Positions 1 to 8,436 of a DNA stretch of 33,380 nucleotides are shown here, piece by piece. Within the stretch, counting starts at the first letter, position 1. The number at the start of each line of letters is the position of its first letter. The notes beneath the pieces are model-generated. The model searched no databases. It was given only the letters and a program-made list of their open reading frames with translations, and was not told the origin of the DNA. A program made the position numbers and the translations under genes. Origin of the DNA: Chloroflexota bacterium (GTDB lineage: Bacteria; Chloroflexota; Chloroflexia; Thermobaculales; Thermobaculaceae); assembly GCA_902810765.1 (NCBI GenBank), contig CADDYR010000010.1, forward strand, positions 1 through 33,380, written 5' to 3'.

Positions 1-296
1 CCTCCTTCCGGGACGGCCAGCTGCTGGTGCTCGACGAGCCGACCGCCGCCCTCGACGTACGCACCGAGTACGAGGTGTACACTCGGTTCCGCGAGCTGGC
101 CGGGGGCAAGATGACGCTGCTGATCAGTCACAGGCTCTCGATCGTGCGCATCGCCGACCGGATCCTGTATCTGGATGGGGGGCGGATCCGTGAGGAGGGC
201 AGCCACGAGTCCCTGATGGCGAGGGGAGGGGTGTACGCGAGGCTGTACACCCTGCAGGCCGCCCAGTACCTGAGAGACGAGGAGGCAGGAGAGTGA
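1..296 (+). CDS. ABC exporter half-transporter, C-terminal end (partial)
   Basis: Only the end of the nucleotide-binding domain is present; the gene begins before the window and reads in frame from base 3. Visible are Walker B with D-loop (LLVLDEPTAALD) and the switch histidine (LLISHRLS), followed by the usual exporter tail. The next gene starts inside its stop codon (GTGA overlap at 293-296), so the two half-transporters are probably translated together and may form a heterodimer. The style resembles exporters found near peptide natural-product genes, but no precursor or modification enzyme is visible here, so the substrate is unknown. Confidence 0.9.
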   Translation, partial: SFRDGQLLVLDEPTAALDVRTEYEVYTRFRELAGGKMTLLISHRLSIVRIADRILYLDGGRIREEGSHESLMARGGVYARLYTLQAAQYLRDEEAGE

Positions 297-2104
297 TCCG
301 GCTTGCCGGGAAGCTTCCCGGGCTTCGCGTGCGGCCTCCTGCAGGATCGAGGTTGGTGCTCAGGAGCGTCCGGCTCGTCCTGAGCGCATCCCCCTGGATG
401 TTCGCGGCCTACGTGGTCCTGGTCGCGGCGGGCAACGCCATGCCCGTGGCGGGCGTGTGGCTCGTCCGGCGGCTCGTGGACTCACTCACGGTGCACGCGA
501 GCGCCTCGATACCCCTCGGGGTCCTGTACGCTCTGACGCTGCTGCTGCCGGCCGCCATGCGACCGGCTCAGGCGGTGCTGATGTCCTCCCTGATGGACTG
601 GGTGGTAGCGGTTGTGGATCGAGCCCTCATGGCTGCGGGGCGGAGCATGCCCGACCTCTACCGCGTGGAGCGTCCCGAGTTTGCGGATGCCCTCCAGCTC
701 TCGCGGGAGGCGGCGCTGCGTGCCCCCAGCCTGCTCCAGGGTGTCCAGTGGGCGCTGGGTGAGACCATCACCCTTGGAGGGCTGCTCATCCTGTTGGGCA
801 CCCTCAACCCCCTGTTGCCGGTAGCCCTGGCCGTGCTGAGCCTGCCCCGATTGATGGTGGAGCGGCGGCTCAACAGAGCGCGGTGGCAGGTGATGGTGGA
901 CCACTCGCGGTCCGCACGCGAGATGGACTACTGCGTGGAGATGACCACGGACCCGGTGGCGGCGAAGGAGGTCCGGGTGTTCGGCATCGGCGGGTTCTTC
1001 CTCGGACGCTTCGAGGAGCACCACGGCGCCGCGCTCGCGGAGATACGCCGTCTGCGGATGTCGCAGCTCCGTTTGTTCACCGTCTTCGGCGGCTTACACG
1101 CGATAGCCCTCGCCGGTGGCCTGTGGTACGTGGCGACCGAGAGCGGGGCCGGACGGATGACCCTGGGGGATGTGGCGCTGTATCTGAACGCGGTGGTGCA
1201 GGCGGAGAACCGCCTGCTGGCGCTCACCAACTGGCTCGGGATCATCGGCGAGATCCTGCTGAGGCTGAGCGGCACATTCCGTCTGCTGGACGACGCGCGG
1301 CCTCGGATCAGCCTCCCGTCGCACGAACCGCAGCCAAGCGAGTCCGGCTGGCGCGCTCCGACTGTGGAGTTTCGACACGTTCGCTTCCGGTACCCGGAGA
1401 GCACCCAGGACGTGCTGGAGGACGTGAGCTTCCGGGTCGAGGCGGGCGAGGTGACCGCGATCGTCGGCGTGAACGGCGCGGGGAAGAGCACGATCGTCAA
1501 GCTGCTCACGCGCATGTACGATCCCTCGTCCGGCCTCGTGCTGTTCGATGGCGTGCCGATCCAAGAGTACGACCTCGAAGAGCTGCGCCGACGAATATCG
1601 GTGACATATCAGGACTTCGCGCGCCTCGCGCTGACACTTGGAGAGAACATCGCGATCGGCCGCCTCGGAGCTGCGAACGCAGCGATGGTACAGCGCGCGG
1701 CACGTCTGGTTGGTGCGGACGAGGTGGCGGCCGGGCTGTCCCAAGGCTACGACACCGGGCTCACCCGGCGGTTCGAGGGGGGCGTCGACCTCTCGGGAGG
1801 AGAGTGGCAGAAGGTAGCGCTGGCGAGGGCGGCGATCAGGGAGGCTGATCTGGTCGTGCTCGACGAGCCCACGGCCGCTCTGGACGCGGACGCGGAGTAC
1901 CGACTCTTCCAGCGGTTCCGAGAGTTGATGGCCGGCAGGACGACGCTGATGATCAGCCACCGGTTCTCGACGGCGCGGATGGCGGACCAGATCGTCGTGC
2001 TCGACGAGGGGAGTATCGTGGAGGCTGGGACGCATGCGGGGCTGCTCGCGCGGGGAGGGCACTATGCGACGCTCTACGAGATGCAGGCCGGGCGCTACAG
2101 GTAG
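293..2104 (+). CDS. ABC exporter, fused membrane and ATPase domains
   Basis: A 603-residue half-transporter: membrane segments lie in roughly residues 30-330 and a nucleotide-binding domain from about 355 to the end. The domain has Walker A (VGVNGAGKST, near 392), Q-loop (TYQDF), signature LSGGEWQKVALARA (near 500), Walker B LVVLDEPTAALD and the switch histidine in MISHRFS. The ATP site looks complete. The GTG start overlaps the stop of the preceding ABC gene, which suggests a heterodimeric exporter. The SGGEWQK signature variant is common among peptide or lipid exporters of high-GC bacteria. The substrate cannot be told from the sequence. Confidence 0.9.
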   Translation: MIRLAGKLPGLRVRPPAGSRLVLRSVRLVLSASPWMFAAYVVLVAAGNAMPVAGVWLVRRLVDSLTVHASASIPLGVLYALTLLLPAAMRPAQAVLMSSLMDWVVAVVDRALMAAGRSMPDLYRVERPEFADALQLSREAALRAPSLLQGVQWALGETITLGGLLILLGTLNPLLPVALAVLSLPRLMVERRLNRARWQVMVDHSRSAREMDYCVEMTTDPVAAKEVRVFGIGGFFLGRFEEHHGAALAEIRRLRMSQLRLFTVFGGLHAIALAGGLWYVATESGAGRMTLGDVALYLNAVVQAENRLLALTNWLGIIGEILLRLSGTFRLLDDARPRISLPSHEPQPSESGWRAPTVEFRHVRFRYPESTQDVLEDVSFRVEAGEVTAIVGVNGAGKSTIVKLLTRMYDPSSGLVLFDGVPIQEYDLEELRRRISVTYQDFARLALTLGENIAIGRLGAANAAMVQRAARLVGADEVAAGLSQGYDTGLTRRFEGGVDLSGGEWQKVALARAAIREADLVVLDEPTAALDADAEYRLFQRFRELMAGRTTLMISHRFSTARMADQIVVLDEGSIVEAGTHAGLLARGGHYATLYEMQAGRYR

Positions 2105-2239
2105 CGGCTTGACCGGTGGATATCCTGAGTGCGGGCTGCACGAGCACGCGAGCACGAGTGGAGAATGTGGGCGGTAGCGCGGGGCGGCGATAATCCGTGA
2201 GGTGACGAGCCGGTGTGCCTGGCGCCTCTCGTAACGAGC

Positions 2240-2764
2240 TTAGCGGGAGACGAGCCTGTAGAGGGGGATGGTGTCTCTGATGGAGCGGCGCAGATGCGGA
2301 CGCCAGTCCGCCTCTTCCCTGCGCCACCACAGCGAGCGGTCGCGCAGCCTGAAGACCTCCTCCGAGGGCGTATCGGAGGGCTGCGGCAGCCCGAGCGCGT
2401 CGCGCACCCGGGGCACCAGCTCGTCGCAGATGTAGTTCCGGTTCACGACCTGAGCCACTCTGTAGCGGCTGCGCTCGGAGAACAGCCACGGCTCGAGGCT
2501 GAGCAGCACGATCGGGATGCGGGCGGTGGCGGGATCGAGGGCGAGCAGGTCGGCCAGCTCGCTGCCGCTCATCTCGAGGAGGGTCCAGGAGAGCAGGATC
2601 GCGTTCGGCGAGTGCATTCGCGCGAGCTCGAGCGCGGCGTGCGCGCTCGTGGCCCACAGGAGCCTGATCGGCTCGTCGCGGAGCAGCCCGACGATCAGCC
2701 GCACGGAATCGGGATCGTCGTCAACTATGAGCAGCCTGCGGACTCCGTCGAGCTCCCGGTGCAT
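2240..2764 (-). CDS. Receiver-domain protein lacking the phospho-acceptor Asp
   Basis: A stand-alone response-regulator receiver fold of 174 residues. Strand 1 ends in the acidic cluster LLIVDDDP (Asp15-17) as in CheY-like proteins. At the phosphorylation position the sequence is NAILLSWTLLEMSG, placing Ser59 where Asp is expected. The KP motif near the end of the fold is also absent (NYICDELVPRVRDAL). No output domain follows; the last 45 or so residues are Arg- and Trp-rich. It is probably a pseudo-receiver working by protein contact rather than phosphotransfer. The ATG has a good Shine-Dalgarno (GAAGGGAA) and lies 21 bp after the upstream small gene, so they form an operon. No kinase is nearby. 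Confidence 0.8.
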   Translation of the reverse strand: MHRELDGVRRLLIVDDDPDSVRLIVGLLRDEPIRLLWATSAHAALELARMHSPNAILLSWTLLEMSGSELADLLALDPATARIPIVLLSLEPWLFSERSRYRVAQVVNRNYICDELVPRVRDALGLPQPSDTPSEEVFRLRDRSLWWRREEADWRPHLRRSIRDTIPLYRLVSR

Positions 2765-2785
2765 GTGCCGATTCCCTTCGCGGTG

Positions 2786-3031
2786 CTAGGCCGCGTGCTG
2801 GTCCTGCTCTTCGTCCTGCTCGCCGGCGGCCAGGGCTGCCGCCTCTCGCAGCACCCTCTCGCGGGCGAGCCTGCCGGCGGCGCCCGCCAGCTCGCTCCAG
2901 TACACCAGGCGAGCTCTGTCGCCCGCGTGGCCGGGCTCGTACACCCTGCTGTACTCCTCGCAGTACGCCGCGCGAAACGCTCGCTCGGCCTCTGCCTCTA
3001 CGTCCGTCAGATACGTGTAGATCGTGTCCAT
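2786..3031 (-). CDS. Small hypothetical protein
   Basis: An 81-residue protein beginning MDTIYTYLTDVEAEAERAF and ending in an acidic tail (GEQDEEQDQHAA). It looks mainly helical, with no membrane segment and no family I recognise. The ATG at 3031 was chosen because sequence further upstream is AT-richer, not coding-like, and carries a possible -10 (TATACT, minus strand, 3065-3070). It precedes the pseudo-receiver gene by 21 bp, so a joint function is likely but undefined. Confidence 0.6.
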   Translation of the reverse strand: MDTIYTYLTDVEAEAERAFRAAYCEEYSRVYEPGHAGDRARLVYWSELAGAAGRLARERVLREAAALAAGEQDEEQDQHAA

Positions 3032-3225
3032 GGCCCACACCCTCGCCTTCGCTGTATGTGCCCCAGTATATGCACTGATGCTGAACGCCGAATGAATTCG
3101 TAAACCCGGTTTTATGACGCTTCCGTCAGTATGGACGAATGCCTCTACTCTGTTTAACCACATTCCGGGTGCCGATGTTCCAGCCGGCTGAGGGGGGAGC
3201 GAGCACAGGGAATTCCATACAGAAA

Positions 3226-3265
3226 TGGTGGCGGGGAGAGCCACGCGTGGCTCTCCCCGCCACCA
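3226..3265 (-). terminator. Perfect 40-bp palindrome, likely terminator
   Basis: Two perfectly complementary 20-bp arms meet without a spacer at 3245/3246 (centre CCACG|CGTGG). It lies 20 bp beyond the stop of the minus-strand gene at 3285. Read on the minus strand the stem is followed by TTTCTG, a short U-rich stretch, so intrinsic termination is plausible. It would also end the whole leftward transporter region. Confidence 0.7.
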
Positions 3266-3284
3266 GTGGGGCGTCGGGAAGGGG

Positions 3285-3893
3285 CTACGAGGACTTCTGC
3301 TTCTCCTCGGCCTCGAGCTTGGCGATCTGCTCCTTGCGGTAGTCCTCGAGCTCGCGGTCGGTCGCGAACCACAGCGCCTCGGGCAGATTGAACGTGGCGA
3401 AGGAGTAGTTCGCCATCGCGAGCCAGTACTTGTACTCCTCCTCGGTCGACCCCTGCCACGTGAGCACCATCTGCCAGACGTCCACGTACAGTATCCAGGT
3501 CTTGCGCTTGGCCGTCCGGCCGTCGTGCGTGAAGGTGAACACGCGCTCGAACTTCACGATGTTCGAGATCGTCTCCTCCTCCGCCGACTCGACGTGGCAG
3601 TCCGGCAGGCTCGCGAGCCCCTCGTCCACGCCCTCCTTCAGGGCCTCGAGGTCCTCGGCCACCACGCCCTCCTCGAGCTCGGTGAGCCAGACCGAGAAGT
3701 TGGTTTCGAGGTCCCGCGTGTCGGGGACCCACATCACGCCGTCGCGTCCGTCCTCGAGCTCGAACTGCTCCCAGTCGGTCGGGTGACGGATGGTGAAGCG
3801 GCCCAGCGGGTCGTTGTAGGTGCGTATGCCGGTGAAACGCGCGGGTTTGCGGTCTATCACTATGTCCTCGATTCGACTCAGGTTTTCGGTCAA
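3285..3893 (-). CDS. PsbP/DUF1795-like soluble protein
   Basis: A 202-residue protein with no signal peptide. The segment YNDPLGRFTIRHPTDWEQF resembles the opening strand of PsbP or DUF1795-type folds (a short-chain fold seen in many stress or lipoprotein families). An alternating strand/helix pattern continues to about residue 180, and the tail is a Lys/Glu-rich helix. The TTG start at 3893 has no clear Shine-Dalgarno; an internal GTG start is possible. It lies 22 bp after the deacetylase-like gene and is probably cotranscribed with it. The family assignment is tentative and the function unknown. Confidence 0.6.
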   Translation of the reverse strand: MTENLSRIEDIVIDRKPARFTGIRTYNDPLGRFTIRHPTDWEQFELEDGRDGVMWVPDTRDLETNFSVWLTELEEGVVAEDLEALKEGVDEGLASLPDCHVESAEEETISNIVKFERVFTFTHDGRTAKRKTWILYVDVWQMVLTWQGSTEEEYKYWLAMANYSFATFNLPEALWFATDRELEDYRKEQIAKLEAEEKQKSS

Positions 3894-3915
3894 TTGTATA
3901 CCACGACGCCCCGCC

Positions 3916-4818
3916 CTACGCTCCGCTCGGCGCGTCGTCTCGTCTGCGCATGTAGTGCTGATGGGCGTCGAAGAGTGTGACGGGCGCGATCTCGTAGCTC
4001 TCGCGCAGGCTTTCCAGGTGGTCGAGGATGCGTGCCAGGTTCTCGGCGGGCTGGGCCGACCTCTGATGGTACGCCGAGCCGTTGCGCGTGAACAGGCACA
4101 GCAGCTTGAAGGCGGTGTCCTGCGCTTCGAGGCTCTCCAGGTGGCGCTCGATGATCTGCCTGTGCCACGTCTCGAACTTGCCCGTATCCACGCACAGCTC
4201 CGCGGAGACGCCGCCGACCACCCGATCCGGGTCGGTCGTCACGGGCACCTCCAGGAACGGCAGGTCGCCCTCCTGGAGCCGGTCGTCGCGCGAGGGGTAG
4301 TGGGGGGTAGTAGGGGCCCCCACCCACACCGCCTGGTACTTCGCCACCTGTCTGCCCGGTGCGGAGACCGAGCCCTGCTGAAAGCCCAGGCTGTACAGCA
4401 CCCCGAAGGTATCGTCGCTCGCCGAGAACTCGGCGGACCTGAAGGACTGTGGGCGGCGCTCCATCGCGTCCATGAACCGGTCCATCGCTATCTTGACGAT
4501 CTCGCGCTGCTCCTCCTCGCCGTAAGCCCCCAGGTAGCGCTTGTACTGCCCGTCGGTGGCGAGCTTCGGGCTGACGTACAGGCCGAGCTCGGCGTCGAGC
4601 GCGTCGGTGAGCTCCTCGAGCAGCGGCGAGTGCTCCTCGGCGCAGTCGGGCGAGGCGAAGAGGGTCACCGGATAGCCTGCGGCGTGGAGCTGGGTGCAGA
4701 AGCTCTCGATGGACCTGGCGCTGATCTCCCAGGTCTTCGGGCCGCCCTCTGTGGCCTTGCGGACGGCCGGAAGGCAGTCCATGGTGAACAGCACGTACAG
4801 GGTGTCCCTGTCGTTCAT
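3916..4818 (-). CDS. Polysaccharide deacetylase-like protein, metal ligands missing
   Basis: A 300-residue protein with the outline of a NodB-type carbohydrate esterase barrel. It starts with a strand ending in LFTMD, then GYPVTLFASPD, then RSAEFSASDDTFGVLYSLGF, which matches the R-x-G-x-x-S motif with its following helix. Where active enzymes carry the H-x-x-x-H metal ligands the sequence reads AELGLYVSP, without histidine. It is therefore probably inactive as a metal-dependent deacetylase or acts differently. There is no signal peptide. A Shine-Dalgarno (GGAGGT) lies upstream of the ATG. It follows the transporter operon after a hairpin and may be expressed by readthrough. Confidence 0.65.
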   Translation of the reverse strand: MNDRDTLYVLFTMDCLPAVRKATEGGPKTWEISARSIESFCTQLHAAGYPVTLFASPDCAEEHSPLLEELTDALDAELGLYVSPKLATDGQYKRYLGAYGEEEQREIVKIAMDRFMDAMERRPQSFRSAEFSASDDTFGVLYSLGFQQGSVSAPGRQVAKYQAVWVGAPTTPHYPSRDDRLQEGDLPFLEVPVTTDPDRVVGGVSAELCVDTGKFETWHRQIIERHLESLEAQDTAFKLLCLFTRNGSAYHQRSAQPAENLARILDHLESLRESYEIAPVTLFDAHQHYMRRRDDAPSGA

Positions 4819-4855
4819 CGCCTTAGCTACCTCCGAGGGTCTCGTGGGGCTGTGC

Positions 4856-4883
4856 AGTGTGGGAGAGCGCGCTCTCCCACACT
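4856..4883 (-). terminator. Perfect 28-bp palindrome after oppF-like gene
   Basis: Two 14-bp arms (AGTGTGGGAGAGCG and its complement) form an unbroken stem starting two bases after the TAG of the minus-strand ATPase gene. No U-tract follows, so it may act as a 3' stabilising or attenuating hairpin rather than a classical terminator. Its AGTG...CACT ends match those of the hairpin at 9477-9506 in the same operon. Confidence 0.6.
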
Positions 4884-4885
4884 AC

Positions 4886-6082
4886 CTACTGCTGCGGCGG
4901 CCGTGGCGGTTGCTGCGGCTGCTCCGTCCGGGCCTCTCCGTCGCCGGTCTGCTCGGAGGTCACCCGCCTCCCGCGGACCTGTATGGTGCTCGCGGCGCTC
5001 GGCGTGCGCAGCACGGCGCTCTCGCCCAGGCGAGGCACGCCCTTCAGGTTCAGCTCGTCCGCGAAGTGGCACGCCGCCCAGTGGTCGGGCCCGACGAGCC
5101 GGAGCGGTGGTCGCTCCACCTTGCAGATGTCCTGCGCATACTGGCACCTCGGGTGGAAGTAGCAGCCGGACGGCGGGTTCGCCGGGCTCGGCACGTCGCC
5201 CGGCAGCCTCACGGGCCTGGCCCGGTTCCGGGGGTCGGGCTTCGGGATGGAGGCGAGCAGCGCCTCGGTGTACGGCATCTTCGGGTTGTAGTACAGCCGC
5301 TCGACCGGGGCCATCTCCACGAGGTAGCCCACGTACATCACCGCGACGCGGTCGGAGATGTGCTCCACCACGCTCAGGTCGTGGGCGATGAACAGGTAGG
5401 TCAGGTCGAACTGCGTCTGCAGGTCCTCGAGCAGGTTCAGCACCTGTGCCTGCACGGAGACGTCGAGCGCCGACACCGGCTCGTCACAGATCAGGAACTT
5501 GGGGTTGAGGGCGAGCGCGCGGGCGATGCCGATGCGCTGCCTCTGGCCACCCGAGAAGGCGTGCGGGTACCGGCTGGCGTGGTCGGGCCGCAGCCCCACG
5601 ACCGTCAGCAGCTCCGCCACCCGCTCCCTGAGCCTGCGCCCCTTCGCCACCCCGTTGATGAGCAGCGGCTCCCCGATGATCCGTCCGACGGTCATGCGGG
5701 GGTCCAGGGAGGAGAACGGGTCCTGGAAGATCATCTGCATGTTCTGGCGGACCTTGCGCAGCCCCTTCGAGTCGAGTTCCTCGATGTGCACCTGTCCCAT
5801 GTCCGGGTCGTTGAAGATGACCTCGCCCTCGGTGGGGTCGTAGAGACGGATGATCGTGCGTCCCGTCGTGCTCTTGCCGCACCCGCTCTCGCCCACCAGG
5901 CCGAGCGTCTCGCCCTTCTTCACGTAGAAGTCTATGCCGTCAACCGCCTTGACCTGGCCGACGACCCGCCGCAGGAAGCCGCCGCGGATCGGAAAGTGCT
6001 TCTTCAGCCCTTTGACCTCGAGGAGCACATCTTCGGGGTTGACCTGGCTCTCCATCATGGTCTCTGTCTGTTCTCTGCTCAT
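4886..6082 (-). CDS. Opp/Dpp-type importer ATPase, OppF subfamily
   Basis: A 398-residue nucleotide-binding subunit of a peptide/nickel/oligosaccharide-type importer. It has Walker [10 protein letters not shown], signature [13 protein letters not shown], Walker [13 protein letters not shown] and the switch histidine in LFIAHDLS. The OppF-type C-terminal extension carries the conserved cysteine patch [14 protein letters not shown], which in this family can hold an Fe-S centre. A poly-Gln/Pro tail follows. The ATG has an AAGGAAGAG Shine-Dalgarno. It is the fifth gene of the leftward importer operon and pairs with the OppD-type ATPase 53 bp upstream. Confidence 0.93.
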   Translation of the reverse strand: MSREQTETMMESQVNPEDVLLEVKGLKKHFPIRGGFLRRVVGQVKAVDGIDFYVKKGETLGLVGESGCGKSTTGRTIIRLYDPTEGEVIFNDPDMGQVHIEELDSKGLRKVRQNMQMIFQDPFSSLDPRMTVGRIIGEPLLINGVAKGRRLRERVAELLTVVGLRPDHASRYPHAFSGGQRQRIGIARALALNPKFLICDEPVSALDVSVQAQVLNLLEDLQTQFDLTYLFIAHDLSVVEHISDRVAVMYVGYLVEMAPVERLYYNPKMPYTEALLASIPKPDPRNRARPVRLPGDVPSPANPPSGCYFHPRCQYAQDICKVERPPLRLVGPDHWAACHFADELNLKGVPRLGESAVLRTPSAASTIQVRGRRVTSEQTGDGEARTEQPQQPPRPPQQ

Positions 6083-6099
6083 AGCTCTTCCTTACGACC

Positions 6100-6113
6100 G
6101 CTGTTGCAACAGC
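6100..6113. repeat. 14-bp perfect palindrome between the two ATPase genes
   Basis: GCTGTTGCAACAGC lies in the 53-bp gap between the importer ATPase genes, just upstream of the Shine-Dalgarno of the downstream gene. It could form a small stem in the mRNA or be a protein site. No function is known. Confidence 0.35.
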
Positions 6114-6135
6114 AGCTCTCCGCCGTGGCGCGACA

Positions 6136-7251
6136 TCAGCTCGCGGCCGGCGCGGTGCCCGGCGCGAGCCCGCTGGTCTCGACCTCCGCTTCCGCGGCGC
6201 TGCCGGGGTACAGGTGGCACCGCACGGTGTGGTGCGGGTTGCCCTCTATCGGCGTCTCTGCGGGCATCACCTTGTCACATATGCCCGGCATGAAGTTCGG
6301 GCAGCGCGGGTGGAACGGGCAGCCGGTGACCGTCGAGTACGAGTCGGGCACGCCGCCCTTGATCACCTCGAGCTTCTCGCCCTTGCTCAGCCCGATGCGC
6401 GGGATGGAGCGCAGCAGCGCGACCGTGTACGGGTGCTTCGGGTCGTAGAAGATCTCCTCGACCGATGCCCGCTCGACGATCCTCCCCAGGTACATCACCA
6501 CGACCTCGTCGCACATCTGTGCCACCACGCCCATGTTGTGCGTGATGAACATGATGGACATGCCTATGTCCTTCTGCAGCTCACGCATCAGGTCGAGGAT
6601 CTGCGCCTCGGTCGTCACGTCGAGCGCCGTCGTCGGCTCGTCGGCGATCAGCAGGCTGGGGGTGCACGAGAGCGCCATCGCGATCATCGCGCGCTGGCGC
6701 ATGCCGCCCGAGAGCTCGTGCGGGTAGCTCCGCGCGATGCGCTCCGGGTTGGGCATGCCGACCCTTCGGAGGATGTCCACCGTGCGGCGCCAAGCCTCGT
6801 CCTTGTCGGGCGTCTGGTGCAGGAGGATCGCCTCCTGGATCTGGTTGCCGACCGTGTAGCTGGGGTTGAGCGAGGTCATCGGCTCCTGGAAGATCATGCC
6901 GACCTCGTTGCCGCGGATGTTGCGCATCTGCTGGCTGTGCCGGTCGTACTTGAGTATGTTTATGGGCTGATCGTCCTTGCGCGCCTTCAGCAGGATCTGT
7001 CCCTTGACGATCTTGCCCGGGTGCTGCACGAGCTGCATGATCGAGAAGCCGGTGACGCTCTTGCCGCTGCCGCTCTCTCCCACCACGCCGAGCACCCGCC
7101 CGCGCGGGATCTTGAAGGTCACGCCGTTCAGGGCGCGCACGACCCCCAGCGTGGTGAAGAAGTGCACGTGCAGGTCCAGGACCTCGATGACGTTGTCCTC
7201 GCCGGTGGGTCTGATCTCGGTGCTCTGGGCGCTCGGAATCGTCTCTGCCAT
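6136..7251 (-). CDS. Opp/Dpp-type importer ATPase, OppD subfamily
   Basis: A 371-residue ATPase with Walker [12 protein letters not shown], signature [16 protein letters not shown], Walker [13 protein letters not shown], switch histidine MFITHNMG and the C-terminal cysteine patch [15 protein letters not shown]. The open frame extends further upstream, but that part overlaps the permease gene. The ATG at 7251 has a strong Shine-Dalgarno (AAGGAGAG) and lies 20 bp after the permease stop, so it is the chosen start. It powers the importer with the OppF-type partner. Confidence 0.93.
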   Translation of the reverse strand: MAETIPSAQSTEIRPTGEDNVIEVLDLHVHFFTTLGVVRALNGVTFKIPRGRVLGVVGESGSGKSVTGFSIMQLVQHPGKIVKGQILLKARKDDQPINILKYDRHSQQMRNIRGNEVGMIFQEPMTSLNPSYTVGNQIQEAILLHQTPDKDEAWRRTVDILRRVGMPNPERIARSYPHELSGGMRQRAMIAMALSCTPSLLIADEPTTALDVTTEAQILDLMRELQKDIGMSIMFITHNMGVVAQMCDEVVVMYLGRIVERASVEEIFYDPKHPYTVALLRSIPRIGLSKGEKLEVIKGGVPDSYSTVTGCPFHPRCPNFMPGICDKVMPAETPIEGNPHHTVRCHLYPGSAAEAEVETSGLAPGTAPAAS

Positions 7252-7271
7252 TCGACTCTCTCCTTCCCGAC

Positions 7272-8387
7272 CTAGCTGTACGGGTCCACGGCGTCGCGGA
7301 GCCCGTCGCCGAGGAACATGTAGAGCGTCACCGTGATGATCACGAACGCGGCGGGCACCAGCAGCCAGACGTGCTGCTCGACCACCTGCACCTGCTGGGC
7401 GGCCGCGAGCAGGACTCCCCAGCTCACCGCGGGCGGCAGCATTCCCAGGCCGATGAAGCTCAGTGAGGTCTCGGCCAGGATCTGCGCGGGCACCGCCAGG
7501 ATCGCCACGACGATGATGTGGCTCAGGGAGTTCGGCACCAGGTGCGTCAGGATGATCCTCATGTGCCCGGCGCCGGCGAGCTTCGCGGCCGCGGTGTAGT
7601 CCTGCTGGCTGTAGGACAGCACCTTGCCGCGCACCTGTCTTGCGAGCCCGGTCCACCCGATGATCGAGATGATTATCGAGATCAGGAAGTACCGCTTGAT
7701 CACGGACATGTCCTGGGGCAGCGCGGCGGCGATCGCCATGAAGAGCGAGAGCGTCGGGATCGAGAGCAGCAGCTCGATCACGCGCTGCATCACGTTGTCT
7801 ATCGCGCCCCCGAAGTAGCCCGAGGTCGTGCCGAGCACGGCGCCCATCACCGTCGAGATCGTCACCCCCACGAGGCCGATCGTCATCGAGACGCGCCCAC
7901 CGTACAGGATGCGGGAGAGCACGTCACGTCCGAGGTCGTCCGCGCCGAAGATGTAGATCTTCGTCGGGGGCTTCACCTGGAAGAGGTGGATGTTGCTGTG
8001 CAGGATTCCGAGGATCGAGTAGCTGAATCCGGGCGCGAAGAACTGGATCGGCTCGCTCTTGTTGCAGTCCGGCTTGTAGGTCCAGGTGAAGTTGCTCGTG
8101 TTGAGCTTCTGCACCATCGGGCACACGGCGAAGTGCCCGTTCGCGAGCTTGATCGAGGTCGGCGCCTGGAACTGGTTGTTCGAGTCCTGGTCGTCCGGCG
8201 CGTACGGCGCGAAGAACGGCGCGAACAGCACCAGGAAGTACATTATCGCAAGCCCGATCACGCCGGTCACCGACAGCTTGTTCTGCATGAAGCGCCGGCG
8301 CATCAGGGTCCATTGCGACGTCTGGCCTATGTCCTTCTTCTTGGCCCTCTTGACGTCTTCCGCGGCCACACCTCTTGCGGCTGCCAT
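7272..8387 (-). CDS. Opp/Dpp-type importer permease, OppC-like
   Basis: A 371-residue inner-membrane permease with a cytoplasmic N-terminus, a first membrane segment (VTGVIGLAIMYFLVLFAPF) and the binding-protein-dependent transport domain from about residue 165. The region FGADDLGRDVLSRILYGGRVS is the characteristic OppC entry to that domain. Between TM1 and this motif lies a loop of about 85 residues with two cysteines (FAVCPMVQ and KPDCNKSEP). Such loops vary in the family, but a possible periplasmic-side disulfide is unusual. The ATG has an excellent GGGAGGAGTGAG Shine-Dalgarno. It follows the OppB gene by 49 bp. Confidence 0.92.
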   Translation of the reverse strand: MAAARGVAAEDVKRAKKKDIGQTSQWTLMRRRFMQNKLSVTGVIGLAIMYFLVLFAPFFAPYAPDDQDSNNQFQAPTSIKLANGHFAVCPMVQKLNTSNFTWTYKPDCNKSEPIQFFAPGFSYSILGILHSNIHLFQVKPPTKIYIFGADDLGRDVLSRILYGGRVSMTIGLVGVTISTVMGAVLGTTSGYFGGAIDNVMQRVIELLLSIPTLSLFMAIAAALPQDMSVIKRYFLISIIISIIGWTGLARQVRGKVLSYSQQDYTAAAKLAGAGHMRIILTHLVPNSLSHIIVVAILAVPAQILAETSLSFIGLGMLPPAVSWGVLLAAAQQVQVVEQHVWLLVPAAFVIITVTLYMFLGDGLRDAVDPYS

Positions 8388-8436
8388 CTCTCACTCCTCC
8401 CGAGTCTAACTCCGACGTGCCTCTGCCACCCCGCGC

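Noticed and set aside
7252-7656. Longer OppD starting inside the permease gene
   Set aside because: The extra 135 residues are an out-of-frame reading of the permease, and a good start with Shine-Dalgarno exists at 7251.
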